From Gemmata massiliana (GTDB lineage: Bacteria > Planctomycetota > Planctomycetia > Gemmatales > Gemmataceae), in contig HG799465.1 of assembly GCA_000531095.1 (NCBI GenBank), forward strand, positions 486,354 through 550,353: 64,000 nt of DNA, read 5' to 3'. The notes beneath the pieces are model-generated. The model made no database searches. It saw only the letters and a program-made list of their open reading frames with translations, and was not told where the DNA came from. The translations under genes were made by a program, and so were the position numbers. Below are positions 34,820-43,889 of this stretch, in pieces. The stretch's first letter is position 1. Each line of letters opens with the position of its first letter.

Positions 34820-35224
34820 ATGCTCCGCCGGTCGGTTCTGATCGCCGCTGCTGCGGTCCTCGTTGCGGCTCAAACGGGCTGTCGGTCGAATTGCAGCGAC
34901 TGGCGCCCGGGGTGGTTTACGTCGCACTCGCGGTCCGCGGCACCGGGGCAAACGGTCGGCCGTAACAGCGGGTGCTTCGACATGGCAACCGGCCAGCCGG
35001 TCCCCTGCCCCCCTGGAACGCCAGCCAACGTGGTTCCCGGAGGGGCGTTCCCCTCGGTCGTGCCCGGCGGTCCGCGCATGGACATACTGCCCATGCCTGC
35101 GGAAAATGGCCTCATTCCCGCGCCGGCGACCCCAATTCCGGCTCCCGGGGAAACCAACAACAACGTGGTACTGCCGTTCCCAACGACGCCCGGCACGCCA
35201 GTAAAGAACGGCTCGAACAAGTGA
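34820..35224 (+). CDS. Small proline-rich lipoprotein, 134 aa
   Basis: ATG at 34820 (after GCGAAAGG) starts MLRRSVLIAAAAVLVAAQTG, with a lipobox ending in TGC near residue 21, so the protein should be lipidated and anchored. The mature part is low in secondary structure and rich in Pro and Gly (PGTPANVVPGGAFPSVVPGG, PAPATPIPAPGETNNN). It has three more cysteines near its start (CRSNC, GCFD). The function is unknown. The frame is open upstream but without coding character. Confidence 0.65.
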   Translation: MLRRSVLIAAAAVLVAAQTGCRSNCSDWRPGWFTSHSRSAAPGQTVGRNSGCFDMATGQPVPCPPGTPANVVPGGAFPSVVPGGPRMDILPMPAENGLIPAPATPIPAPGETNNNVVLPFPTTPGTPVKNGSNK

Positions 35225-35248
35225 GATCACCCGGGAGGGTGACCCTAC

Positions 35249-35287
35249 GACACGGCCGGTGGTCGGAGACCACCGGCCGTGTCTTTT
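35249..35287 (+). terminator. Strong terminator after the lipoprotein gene
   Basis: A 14-bp perfect stem (GACACGGCCGGTGG with CCACCGGCCGTGTC) with a 7-base loop is followed by TTTTTAC, 24 bases past the stop codon. Confidence 0.88.
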
Positions 35288-35305
35288 TACATCACACGTC
35301 AACGA

Positions 35306-35932
35306 TTAGCGCGGGGTCGGGCAGCGCCCGTTCGGGCAACTGCCGATCGACGGGAACGAGTACCCGCCCTGGATGATCGTCCCGCAGCTCCCACCGGAGC
35401 AGCCCTGAATCACGGTCCCGCAGCTCCCGCCCGAGCACCCGCTCTGGATGACGGTCCCGCGGTACACCGGGGAATAGCCGGCCGGGTAAACCGTGTGCGG
35501 CGCGCCGACCGTCACGGTCGTGGCCGGGGTGCCGGTCGCGGTCGCGAAGGTCGCGGTGTGCTTCGTCAGGTCGCTCGTGCTGATCGAGCCCGACTGCCGC
35601 AGCGCCTGGTGCGTCCCACCGGCGCTGCTGATGACCAGCCCGTCGGTGAGCTGGAACTGACCGGCCAATTCTTTGCCGGCCACAGTGTTCACGTCCACGG
35701 TCACGCAGACGAATTTATCGCGGAGAAGCTTCGCGGTCGCTTCGGGGAGAGCCGCGTCGCCCATCACTTTGGCGAACGCATTGCCGTTCCCGATCAGCAC
35801 CGCCATCGGCTTCCCTTCGGCGGCAGCCTGCCGCAGAGCCTGGCTGTAATCGGTTTGGGCCTGGAACTCGGGCTTAGCCGCGGGGACCAGCGAACCGGAT
35901 AGGGCGATTACAGCCAGAATCGTAGTGGTCAT
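35306..35932 (-). CDS. Exported thioredoxin-fold-like protein with Cys/Gly repeat tail
   Basis: ATG at 35932 begins a signal peptide (MTTTILAVIALSGSLVPAA) after AGGAGG. The mature part up to about residue 130 resembles the DUF255/thioredoxin-like fold (YSQALRQAAAEGKPMAVLIG, KFVCVTVDVNTVAG) but lacks a CxxC at the usual place. From about residue 155 a tail contains three near-repeats (TVIQSGCSGGSCG, TVIQGCSGGSCG, TIIQGG) and ends CPNGRCPTPR. The six clustered cysteines could bind metal or form disulfides. The role is unknown. Confidence 0.7.
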   Translation of the reverse strand: MTTTILAVIALSGSLVPAAKPEFQAQTDYSQALRQAAAEGKPMAVLIGNGNAFAKVMGDAALPEATAKLLRDKFVCVTVDVNTVAGKELAGQFQLTDGLVISSAGGTHQALRQSGSISTSDLTKHTATFATATGTPATTVTVGAPHTVYPAGYSPVYRGTVIQSGCSGGSCGTVIQGCSGGSCGTIIQGGYSFPSIGSCPNGRCPTPR

Positions 35933-36383
35933 CCTTCTCGTACCTCCTGGTGTACCACATGATGGGCGACACCGCGCCATACGCGCCGCGGTGAAGTGCC
36001 GTTTATAGACGAAACTGCCGCCATCGGGAACCTAATCTACCCACAAAAAAGGAATATTCGGAATAATTAATCTTCAGAGTGAAACAAGACTGGACATTTA
36101 CCGCATTTTCGACTGGGAAAAATAGGCGATTTGACCATTTTGGAAATTATGAGCGAACTCCGGATACTACGGGGGATTTCACCCTACCTTTAAGAGCCAA
36201 AATCCGTCATTGATTCAGCGGCTCGGTGTCTTGCGTTCGTCATTCGATTCCCGTAGTCTCAGTTCCGCCCACCAAGGTCGGGCCGGGGTCCAAGCAGGAC
36301 GCAACGCTCCGGTCCGATACTTACGCTTCGTCCTTCTCCACTAAGTAACCACGCATCTCATCCCACCCACTCGGAACATCGAC
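35933..36383. other. Divergent intergenic region, 451 bases
   Basis: It separates the leftward thioredoxin-like gene from the rightward PQQ-propeller gene. The stretch 36040-36130 is AT-rich (GGAATATTCGGAATAATTAAT) and would suit promoters for either gene. No RNA gene, hairpin terminator or riboswitch was recognised. Confidence 0.4.
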
Positions 36384-37646
36384 ATGCACCGCCGCGCGTT
36401 TCTTACGTCACTCCCCGCCTCAGCACTCGCGGCCCAACTGTCAGTAGCGGAGTCGAGCAAGATCGCGGTCGCGGCGACGGATTGGCCGTGGTGGCGCGGG
36501 TTCACCCGCGACGGGATCGCGGCGCCGGGGCAGAAAGTGCCGCTGGAATGGTCGAAGGACAAGAACGTGGTTTGGGAATCGCCGATACCAGGCCGCGGGC
36601 ACGGTTCGCCCATTGTTGTGGCAGACCGCGTGTTCCTCGCCACGGCCGATCAAGACGCCGAGACGCAACTGTTACTGTGCTTGGACCGCAAAACGGGTCG
36701 ACAACTTTGGCAGACCGAGGTCCACAAAGGGAACTTTGTGAAGGGTGGGAACGCCAAAAGCTCACACGCCTCCTCGAGTCCCGCGTGCGACGGCGAGCGG
36801 GTGTACATCAACTTCCTGAACGGAGGAGCGGTTTACGCGACTGCCTTCGATCTGAATGGCAAGAAGGTGTGGCAGACGAAAGTAACGGACTACGCCCTGC
36901 ACCAAGGCTTCGGCTCGTCTCCGACCGTGTTTGGACCGCTGCTGCTCGTGACCGCAGATAATAAGGAGAGCGGGTTACTCGCCGGCCTCGATCGCGAAAC
37001 CGGTAAGGTTGTATGGACTCGGAAGCGCCCCAAAGCGCCGAACTACGCCTCGCCGATCATTGTGAAAGTAGACGGAAAGGACCAACTCGTTCTCACGGGT
37101 TGCGACCTCGTTACGAGCCTCGACCCGCTCACGGGGAAAGAAAACTGGGAGATTAAAGGAGCAACGACCGAATGTGTGACGTCCACCGTGACCGACGGCA
37201 AGCACGTTTTCACGAGCGGCGGGTACCCCAAAAACCACGTTGCCGCAGTTAAGATCGACGGCTCCGGTGTCGCCTGGGAGAACAAATCTCGCGTATATGT
37301 GCCGTCAATGCTCTTTCACGCCGGGCACCTTTATGCTGTGATGGATGAAGGGAACGCCATTTGCTTACGAAGTGACACCGGGGCCGAAGTCTGGAAGGGG
37401 CGCCTCGGTGGTACGTTCAGCGCGTCGCCGGTTATGGTCGGTGAACACGTCCTCGCGGTGAATGAGATCGGGCGCACGTTCGTCTTCAAAGCAACGCCCA
37501 CAGAGTTTGAGGTTCTGGCCGAGAACCGGCTGGGCGACGAGGTGTTCGCCACCCCCGCCGTGAGCGGCGGGCGCATTTTCATGCGGGTCGCGATCAAGGA
37601 TAAGGGCCGGCGCGAGGAGAAGCTCTATTGTCTCGGTACGAATTGA
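36384..37646 (+). CDS. PQQ-like beta-propeller protein, Tat-type leader
   Basis: The 420-residue protein begins MHRRAFLTSLPASALAAQLS, a short leader with a twin-arginine-like RRAF. DWPWWRGFTRDGIAAPG is the usual opening of planctomycete PQQ-repeat proteins. Repeated blades follow: LLLCLDRKTGRQLWQTEV, VYATAFDLNGKKVWQTKV, LLAGLDRETGKVVWTRKR, ICLRSDTGAEVWKGRL. It probably folds as an extracytoplasmic propeller. PQQ binding or enzyme activity cannot be inferred, because such repeats also occur in BamB-like scaffolds. Confidence 0.87.
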   Translation: MHRRAFLTSLPASALAAQLSVAESSKIAVAATDWPWWRGFTRDGIAAPGQKVPLEWSKDKNVVWESPIPGRGHGSPIVVADRVFLATADQDAETQLLLCLDRKTGRQLWQTEVHKGNFVKGGNAKSSHASSSPACDGERVYINFLNGGAVYATAFDLNGKKVWQTKVTDYALHQGFGSSPTVFGPLLLVTADNKESGLLAGLDRETGKVVWTRKRPKAPNYASPIIVKVDGKDQLVLTGCDLVTSLDPLTGKENWEIKGATTECVTSTVTDGKHVFTSGGYPKNHVAAVKIDGSGVAWENKSRVYVPSMLFHAGHLYAVMDEGNAICLRSDTGAEVWKGRLGGTFSASPVMVGEHVLAVNEIGRTFVFKATPTEFEVLAENRLGDEVFATPAVSGGRIFMRVAIKDKGRREEKLYCLGTN

Positions 37647-37845
37647 GTACGGGCCAAGTTCCGTTTTCAGGTGAACGAACGATCGTCGGTTTATATCGGA
37701 GACCCTTGCACGTTTCTGTGACGTTTCCCGTACCGATGTGTAGCCGGGCAATTAGCGTAAGCTATATTGCTTCGGACGCCATATCTCGCGGCCCGCGGCT
37801 CCCCTCGTCCGCGGGCGCGACCCTCCCCACACCGCCCCGGCGCGC

Positions 37846-40515
37846 ATGACCGCGTATGACCAGGCAGAACTCGCGCAGGCGCTGCTCTCCGAAATCGGGG
37901 ACGCCCTGTTTCTGCTCGACCCGGACACGGACCGGTTGCTCGAGGTGAACCCGGTCGCGCTCCGGCTCACGGGGTTCTCGCGGGCCGAAGTGCTGCAACT
38001 CTCCGCCACTCACCTGTTCCGGTTTGAAGCGGTCGGCGGCACCCAACGTCTCAAAGGTGCGTTCACCAAAACGGTCGTGTTCCACGGCCAGGACGGGTTC
38101 CTGCTCCGCACGAAGAGCGGCCCGTGGCTCCCGGTGAGCCTGACCGTCTCGCGGTTGCACCTCCCGCCGCGGCCATTGGGCCTCATCATCGCGCGGGACG
38201 ACCGCGAGCGCCGGTCGGCCCTGGCCCAGGCGCGGCGCGTCGAGTCCGAACTGCGCACCGTTCTGAGCAGTTCCCCGGCCGCCCTCTGGAGCGCCGAACG
38301 CGCCCCCGGACCGGACGTGTTCTCCGGTTGGCTGTTCCGATACGTTTCGCCGCTCCTGGCCCGGATCGCCGGGCGCCCGCCCGAGTTCTTCGATCACCCC
38401 TTTAAGTGGGCCGACGTCGTTCACCCGGGCGAGCGCGAGGCGTACCGACAGACGCTGCACCGGTTGCTCACCTGGGGCGACGATTGCGAACAAGTCTACC
38501 GCGTGCAGACCGCCGAGGGGGGGGCATGTTGGGTGCGTGACCGGCTGCAAGTGGTGCGCGACGCGACCGGGCGCCCGACGCGCCTCGACGGGTGCGTGAC
38601 CGACGTGACCGAGCAGCGGGCCGCGGAAGACGCCGTGCGCCAGAGCGAGGAGCGGTTCCGCGCGCTGGTAGAAAAGAGCCGCGACGGGATCCTGCTGCTC
38701 GACGACCGCGGGACGATCAAGTACGCGACCTCGGCCGTGAAACTCATTCTGGGGTTCCCCCCCGAAGCGGTCACCGGGCTGAACATGTTCGCGTTCGTCC
38801 ACCCGGACGACGCCGCGGGCGCGCGCAAGCGCTTCGCGTACAGTTTGGGGCACCCGGGGGAAGACGTCCCGGGCACGTACCGCGCGATCGCGGCCGACGG
38901 CGGCGCGCGCGCGATCGAGATGAACGCGGTGAACCGGCTCGACGACCCGAGCGTTCAGGCGGTGGTGGTGAATTACCGCGACGTGACCGAGCGCGACGCG
39001 ACCACGCGCGAGCTGGCGGAGCAGCACGCGCTCCTCGAGGGGCTGTTCGCGTCCGTACCGGACGTGGTGTGCTACAAGGACCGCGAGGGGCGGTTCCTCG
39101 GCGGGAATCCCGCGTTCGAGGAGTTCGCCGGGCAGCCGACCGCGGCCCTCGTCGGGCGCCGGTGCGACGAGGTCTTCACGGACGAGTGGGCGGTGCGCAT
39201 GCGCGCCGCCGAGGAACTGGTGACCGCGACCGGGCGCACCGAGCGCTGCAAGGAATGGGTGACCTACCCGACCGGGCGCAAGGCACTGCTCGATACCGTC
39301 ATCGCCCCGCTCCGGGGGGACGAGGACGGCGCCACCGTCGGACTGATCGTGGTCGGGCGCGACGTGACCGACCAGGAGCGCCTCGAAGACGCCCTGCGCC
39401 AGTCGCAGAAGATGGAAGCGGTGGGGCGGCTCGCGGGCGGTATCGCTCACGACTTCAACAACCTGCTCACCGTCGTGCTGGGGAACCTCGAACTGGTACG
39501 GTGCGGCGCAGCAACCGGCCCCGACGCGGCCGAGCTGCTTCTCGCGACCGAGCGCGCGGCCAAGCAAGCCGCGGAGCTAACCAAACAGATGCTCGGGTTC
39601 GCCCGCCGGCAACCGCTCCGGACCGCGGTCGTGGACCTGAACGCGCTCGTGCGCGAGTCACTGGAGCTGTTCCGCCGCAGCATCGACCCGCGGATCACGG
39701 TTCGGTTCGCTCCGGACCCGGACCTGCGCCCCGTCGCGGCCGACCCGGTGCAGGTCCAACAGGTGGTCATGAACCTGTGCCTGAACGCGCGCGACGCGAT
39801 GCCCGACGGGGGGACGCTCACGCTGGAAACCGCCGACGCGGACCCGCCGAGTGACGCGGGCGCGGGGCGGTTCGTGCGCCTGAGCGTCTCGGACACGGGC
39901 TCGGGGATGACCGAAGAGGTGCGGGCGAAGATCTTCGACCCGTTCTTCACCACAAAGGGCGTGGGCCAGGGGACCGGCCTGGGTCTGGCAGTCGTGTACG
40001 GGGTGGCGACGGCCCACGGCGGATTGGTGGAGGTGACTTCCGCGCCCGGCGCCGGGAGCCGGTTCGACGTCTACCTGCCGCGCGGGATCGCGTCCGACGA
40101 GCGCACCGGGTTCCGAAGCGAGGTCCGCACCGACTTCCCCCGTGGGGGCGGCGAAACCGTTCTGGTTGCCGACGACGAGGCCGGGGTCCGCGACCTGGCA
40201 CGAGTAGCGCTGGAGATGTCCGGGTACAACGTCCTCTTGGCCGGCGACGGCGCCGAAGCCGTCAACACGTTCCAACAGGCGAACGGACGGGTGAAGCTCG
40301 CGGTCCTCGACGCGAGCATGCCGAAGCTGTCCGGGCGGCAAGTGTTTGAGGCGATCCGGCGCATCAACCCGGAGGTCAAGGTGCTGTTCGCCAGCGGCTA
40401 CCACGGGGGCGGCCTGCTCCCCGAGGACGAGCCGCCCGGCACCCGGCGCCTCAACAAGCCGTACATTCCCAGCCAGCTCGCCGCGGTCGTTCAGGAAATG
40501 TTGACGGTCGTGTAA
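37846..40515 (+). CDS. Multi-PAS hybrid histidine kinase with receiver domain
   Basis: The 889-residue cytoplasmic protein has four PAS domains in a row at about residues 5-115, 130-265, 266-390 and 395-510. Examples are FLLDPDTDRLLEVNPVALRL and GILLLDDRGTIKYATSAVKL. A HisKA domain follows with the phospho-accepting histidine in AGGIAHDFNNLLTVV (about residue 534). The HATPase domain has SDTGSGMTEEVR and GTGLGLAVVYG. The C-terminal receiver (about 770-885) has the acceptor Asp in LAVLDASMPKLSG and the Lys in NKPYIPSQL. No membrane helix is seen, so the signal is probably intracellular. No cognate regulator gene adjoins it. Confidence 0.92.
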   Translation: MTAYDQAELAQALLSEIGDALFLLDPDTDRLLEVNPVALRLTGFSRAEVLQLSATHLFRFEAVGGTQRLKGAFTKTVVFHGQDGFLLRTKSGPWLPVSLTVSRLHLPPRPLGLIIARDDRERRSALAQARRVESELRTVLSSSPAALWSAERAPGPDVFSGWLFRYVSPLLARIAGRPPEFFDHPFKWADVVHPGEREAYRQTLHRLLTWGDDCEQVYRVQTAEGGACWVRDRLQVVRDATGRPTRLDGCVTDVTEQRAAEDAVRQSEERFRALVEKSRDGILLLDDRGTIKYATSAVKLILGFPPEAVTGLNMFAFVHPDDAAGARKRFAYSLGHPGEDVPGTYRAIAADGGARAIEMNAVNRLDDPSVQAVVVNYRDVTERDATTRELAEQHALLEGLFASVPDVVCYKDREGRFLGGNPAFEEFAGQPTAALVGRRCDEVFTDEWAVRMRAAEELVTATGRTERCKEWVTYPTGRKALLDTVIAPLRGDEDGATVGLIVVGRDVTDQERLEDALRQSQKMEAVGRLAGGIAHDFNNLLTVVLGNLELVRCGAATGPDAAELLLATERAAKQAAELTKQMLGFARRQPLRTAVVDLNALVRESLELFRRSIDPRITVRFAPDPDLRPVAADPVQVQQVVMNLCLNARDAMPDGGTLTLETADADPPSDAGAGRFVRLSVSDTGSGMTEEVRAKIFDPFFTTKGVGQGTGLGLAVVYGVATAHGGLVEVTSAPGAGSRFDVYLPRGIASDERTGFRSEVRTDFPRGGGETVLVADDEAGVRDLARVALEMSGYNVLLAGDGAEAVNTFQQANGRVKLAVLDASMPKLSGRQVFEAIRRINPEVKVLFASGYHGGGLLPEDEPPGTRRLNKPYIPSQLAAVVQEMLTVV

Positions 40516-40519
40516 CGCC

Positions 40520-40572
40520 GCGGCCCGCGCTCGGCTCCCGGACAATAGGTCCAGGAACCGAGCGCGGGCCGC
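40520..40572. terminator. Shared hairpin between convergent kinase and sigma genes
   Basis: GCGGCCCGCGCTCGG (40520-40534) pairs perfectly with CCGAGCGCGGGCCGC (40558-40572). It lies between the stop of the kinase gene (40515, plus) and the stop of the sigma gene (40596, minus), suited to act in both directions. No U-run is present on either side. Confidence 0.55.
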
Positions 40573-40595
40573 AGTATCGCGTACTTGTGTCCCGC

Positions 40596-41414
40596 TTACA
40601 CAGTCATCCCGTCGCTCAACTTGGAAAGCGCTTCGTTCTCGATCTGGCGCACGCGCTCGCGGGTCAGCCCGAGGCACTCACCGATTTCCTTCAGGGTTCT
40701 CGGCTCCTCGTCGTTCAGCCCGAACCGCATGCGCAGAACCGTCGCCTCGCGCGGGTCCATCTTGTCCAACAGGTGGAGCACTTGTTTCAAATCGTCCGAC
40801 TTACCCATTTCGGACTCGGGCGTATCGGACCGACCGTCCATGAGCATTTCCTCGATGCTCCACCCGGCGTCGCCCTGATCGGCTTGCGACCCCGCGTTCG
40901 CGACCCGGATCGCCTTCTTGATGATCGCCAACTTCTTCTTCGACAGCCCCAGGAACTTGGCGATCTCGTCGTGGGTCGGCGGGCGCCCGAGTTCGTCGCT
41001 GAGCTGGTTAGTGGCCCGGCGCCACTTGGTGAGCAGTTCCGCCATGTACGCCGGGATGCGGATCGTCTTCGCGGTGTTCACGATCGCGCGCTTGATACTC
41101 TGCTTGATCCAGTAGCTCGCGTAGGTGCTGAACCGCGTGTTCATCGACGGCTCGAACCCCTCGACCGCCCGCAGCAACCCCATGTTCCCCTCGGACACAA
41201 GGTCATCGAGCGCCAGCCCTTTGCCCGTGTACCCGCGCGCGATGTTGACCACGAGGCGCAGGTTCGCGCGCACCATGCGGTCGCGGGCCTGGACGTCCCC
41301 GTTCAGCACGCGCGCCCCGAGTTCGCGCTCTTCGGGAGCGGAAAGCAGTGGCGTGTGATCGATCTCGCTGAGGTACGTGGAGAACGCGGTGCGGGCGTTA
41401 TTTTCAGTTCTCAC
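40596..41414 (-). CDS. RpoD/SigA-family RNA polymerase sigma factor
   Basis: The 272-residue sigma-70 protein lacks the long N-terminal region 1.1. Region 1.2 (TYLSEIDHTPLLSAPEERE) is followed by region 2 (NLRLVVNIARGYTGKGLALD, NMGLLRAVEGFEP, TRFSTYASYWIKQSIKRAI), region 3 and region 4 (EATVLRMRFGLNDEEPRTL, LGLTRERVRQIENEAL). The GTG at 41414 is chosen because it directly precedes region 1.2, and longer starts add non-coding-like sequence. The short form suggests a group 2-type or alternative principal sigma. The regulon is unknown. Confidence 0.88.
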   Translation of the reverse strand: MRTENNARTAFSTYLSEIDHTPLLSAPEERELGARVLNGDVQARDRMVRANLRLVVNIARGYTGKGLALDDLVSEGNMGLLRAVEGFEPSMNTRFSTYASYWIKQSIKRAIVNTAKTIRIPAYMAELLTKWRRATNQLSDELGRPPTHDEIAKFLGLSKKKLAIIKKAIRVANAGSQADQGDAGWSIEEMLMDGRSDTPESEMGKSDDLKQVLHLLDKMDPREATVLRMRFGLNDEEPRTLKEIGECLGLTRERVRQIENEALSKLSDGMTV

Positions 41415-42417
41415 GGTAGCTCTCTGATAAGTCGGTGATCGAGTTAACAGCGCGCTCAGGCCGGACCGGAACCCGAGAGACTCGTTAACTTGCGACAGGA
41501 ATTCGGCACAGTCAAATCGGAATATTCGACACAACCGATTTCCATTTGCCGAACTCGTCGTGCGTGCGCGAGGCGTCAGGGGACGGAGCTCCCGTTCCGG
41601 GGTCGGTTCGGCGTGTATACCTCGCTCCACCGCTCAGTGAGCCGTTCCTGGCGCACAAGTAACCCACCCGGGCTCTTGAACGGAACGCGGGCCGCCTCGT
41701 CGATCACTTCACCCTTTTGGCCCACGAGCTATTGGGCCATCCGCCATCAAGCGAACTCGGACAGGTTCCTCGTCAGGCGCTTTAGCAAAGAGGAACCTGT
41801 CCGAGGGTCCCCGCGGTCACGTCGGTGGGGAGTAGGAGTACCAGTTCGTGGGCGCCGCGGAGTTGGAGCCACAACGTTTCGTGCGCCCGGCACGAACTGG
41901 CGATCCGCCCTCTGGAACCCGCCCTGTGGGATCGGGCGCCGATCGGCCAGGGTTCCATCGCTTCCTGACGTAGCGCTCCGAGGGTGCGAGCGCCGCATGC
42001 AGTTCCCGCACCCGAGGTGGAACCGGTACCAGCGCTCGAGTTCGTCAGCGCCCACGGTACCGAGCTGACCGCCATCGCGTATGAACGCGGAATACCTCAC
42101 GATCAAGCGCGTGAACGCACTCGGAGGATCAGGGCGCTTTCCGCGGCCACATCTTTGAAGAGGGACTCGGCATCGATCCGCTGGTAGCGGCGCTTCCGGT
42201 ACTCGAAGTCGGTCCCGGTCAGCTCCGCGGCCCCGTGCGCGAGCTGAACCAGTTCGCCCGATTCCGTGTTGCGCACCTTTTGGGCGTCAGTTGCTCCCAC
42301 GAAATAGATCCGTGGGAGCAAGGGAGTGAGTAAAGACAAACGAGCTCCGGCGCCCGGTCCCGAGTACCGGAATCGAGCGAACGACATTGAGGAATCGATT
42401 GGTCGCGACAACAAGCG
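41415..42417. other. 1-kb degenerate region, no intact gene
   Basis: No intact coding region is visible. On the minus strand short pieces have coding character in shifting frames, for example VIDEAARVPFKSPGGLLVRQ near 41.65-41.7 kb and LWLQLRGAHELVLLLPTD near 41.85 kb, but stops and frame changes interrupt them. They look like remnants of an unrecognised protein gene. A perfect 16-bp inverted repeat (CTCGGACAGGTTCCTC at 41758-41773 with 41791-41806) lies inside. Confidence 0.45.
41758..41806. repeat. 16-bp perfect inverted repeat
   Basis: CTCGGACAGGTTCCTC at 41758-41773 is repeated as its complement at 41791-41806 around a 17-base loop. There is no U-run on either side. It lies in the degenerate region between the sigma gene and the hydrolase remnant. 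Confidence 0.7.
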
Positions 42418-43298
42418 CTACGCGCTGAGGAACCGCCGGACCTCGGCGGCCACTCGTTCGGGCTGTTCCTCGTGAACAAATAGGTGCGCGCCTTCGATCG
42501 CACACTTCGGCTCGGCTGGATCATTGCTCGGCCATCGTGTTGGCGAGTGCGAGCGAAAACGTTCGGTCCGCAGCGCCCCAAATCAAGAGAACCGGCGCGG
42601 GGATTCGCGCGTGGAACGCGCGCCAGTGGTCCAACACCCTCCAGCTCCCCCCCCCGCAAGAACCGGAGGTGCCCGCGCGCTCGGTACCGTGACCGCACTA
42701 ATGGGCGGATAATGTGATCGCGGAACTCGCCGTCGATCCGCTCGGGGGAAATCGAGGCGCCGAACCCAAGATCTGACCGCAAGAGCCCGCCCATTGCCAG
42801 GGCGATGCGGGTGAACGCACTCGCACCGGGAAAGTACGCCAGCCTGCGGTACGTTGGGAGGTAGGGTGGGCGGTGACCCGGCACCTCCGTGTTGGTCATC
42901 ACGAACTTCCGGACGCGCCGGCCGTCGAGCAAGCACAGGTAGCGCGCGACCATTGCACCCGAGTCCTGGCCGGACAGGAAATACTCTTCCAGTGCCAGTT
43001 CTTCGAGCAGCGATTTCACGCTCGCGGCCTGACCGGGCCAGGTGGAATCGGTGTCCCGGGTCCAAACCGTGTTCCCGCCGCCCGGCAGATCGATCAAGTA
43101 GCACGTGTAGTTATCAACGAGGTGCGGCAGGAGCTCCCGGAACGTGAAGCTCCAAAGCGGCCACCCGTGGAGAAACACAAGCGCCGGTCCCCGGCCCACC
43201 CGCTGGTACGCGATTCGCGCGGTCGGGGTTTCGTGCCACAGCACTTCCGCACTCAAGAACAGTTCGGTTCCGCTTTCTGTAATTCTCGTGTCGCCCAT
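42418..43298 (-). pseudogene. Alpha/beta-hydrolase (epoxide hydrolase/haloalkane dehalogenase-like), two frameshifts
   Basis: From 43298 the frame encodes a typical hydrolase: VFLHGWPLWSFTFRELLP (oxyanion region) and the nucleophile elbow SGQDSGAMVAR with Asp, as in epoxide hydrolases and dehalogenases. A run of nine C (42657-42665; G on the coding strand) shifts the frame, after which the family sequence resumes as VLDHWRAFHARIPAPVLLIW. It stops near 42.51 kb and resumes in a third frame as IEGAHLFVHEEQPERVAAEV, with the catalytic His, to a stop at 42418. Each break looks like a one-base insertion. The order of fold elements is otherwise complete. Confidence 0.8.
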
Positions 43299-43327
43299 TA
43301 TGCCCTCGCACTCGGAACGGGTTCGTT

Positions 43328-43849
43328 TCACGGGTGGTTGAGCAGGACGAGGCACTCGGACGGGCCGTGGGCGCGCACTTCGATGAACGCCGTACCGTCA
43401 TCGACGAGATCCTGACGGGTGCCGAACCGCGGGTCGACGTTCAGGAAGTCCTGGATGCCGTACCCGTGGTACGAGTTCAGGTGCCCGCGCTGCTTGAACA
43501 CCGGCCCGACCCAGATCGTGGTCGCCCCGAGTTGCTTGATGTAGTCCAGCTTCGACGTGATCCCCCGGATCGTCCCGCCCTGCCACCGGTCCGAGCCGGA
43601 CGCGGCCCACCGGTCCCAGCGCCAGGTCGTGGCCCCGGTGGGCGCCGGGCGCGCCGCGTTGCGGTCGTTGCGACCCAGGAGCGGTCGACCGGCTTCGCCG
43701 CCGTCGCTGAACCGGTCCTGGAGCAGGAAGTAGAGCACCTCGTCGCGCCAGTCACTCGACGAGGGGTGGGCGCTGCCCGACGGGACGCGCGGAACGTTCC
43801 GGACGCGGTCCGGGCGCGTGTGGGCGAGCAGTTCGTCGCGGACCGTCAT
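43328..43849 (-). pseudogene. Truncated alpha-amylase family (GH13) fragment, 173 aa
   Basis: ATG at 43849 (after GAGGATCT) opens a GH13 N-terminus: VLYFLLQDRFSDGGEAG, GGTIRGITSKLDYIKQLGAT, IWVGPVFKQRG and YHGYGIQDFLNVDPRFGTRQ. At this point the catalytic barrel should continue for several hundred residues. Instead the sequence jumps to DDGTAFIEVRAHGPSECLVL and stops, which resembles the very end of such an enzyme. An in-frame internal deletion has removed the catalytic residues, so the product cannot be an active amylase. It follows the catalase-like gene by 40 bases. Confidence 0.72.
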
Positions 43850-43889
43850 GAGATCCTCGTGTTTGTGGGCGGCGGAAGTTTGTGCGGAG

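Noticed and set aside
36230..36270. Possible tRNA T-arm (ATTCGATTCCCG)
   Set aside because: No acceptor stem, D-arm or anticodon arm could be built around it. No tRNA was found anywhere in the window.
37762..39567. Leftward open frame of 601 codons
   Set aside because: It lies fully antisense to the PAS-histidine kinase gene, which has clear domains. The antisense product has no recognisable motif.
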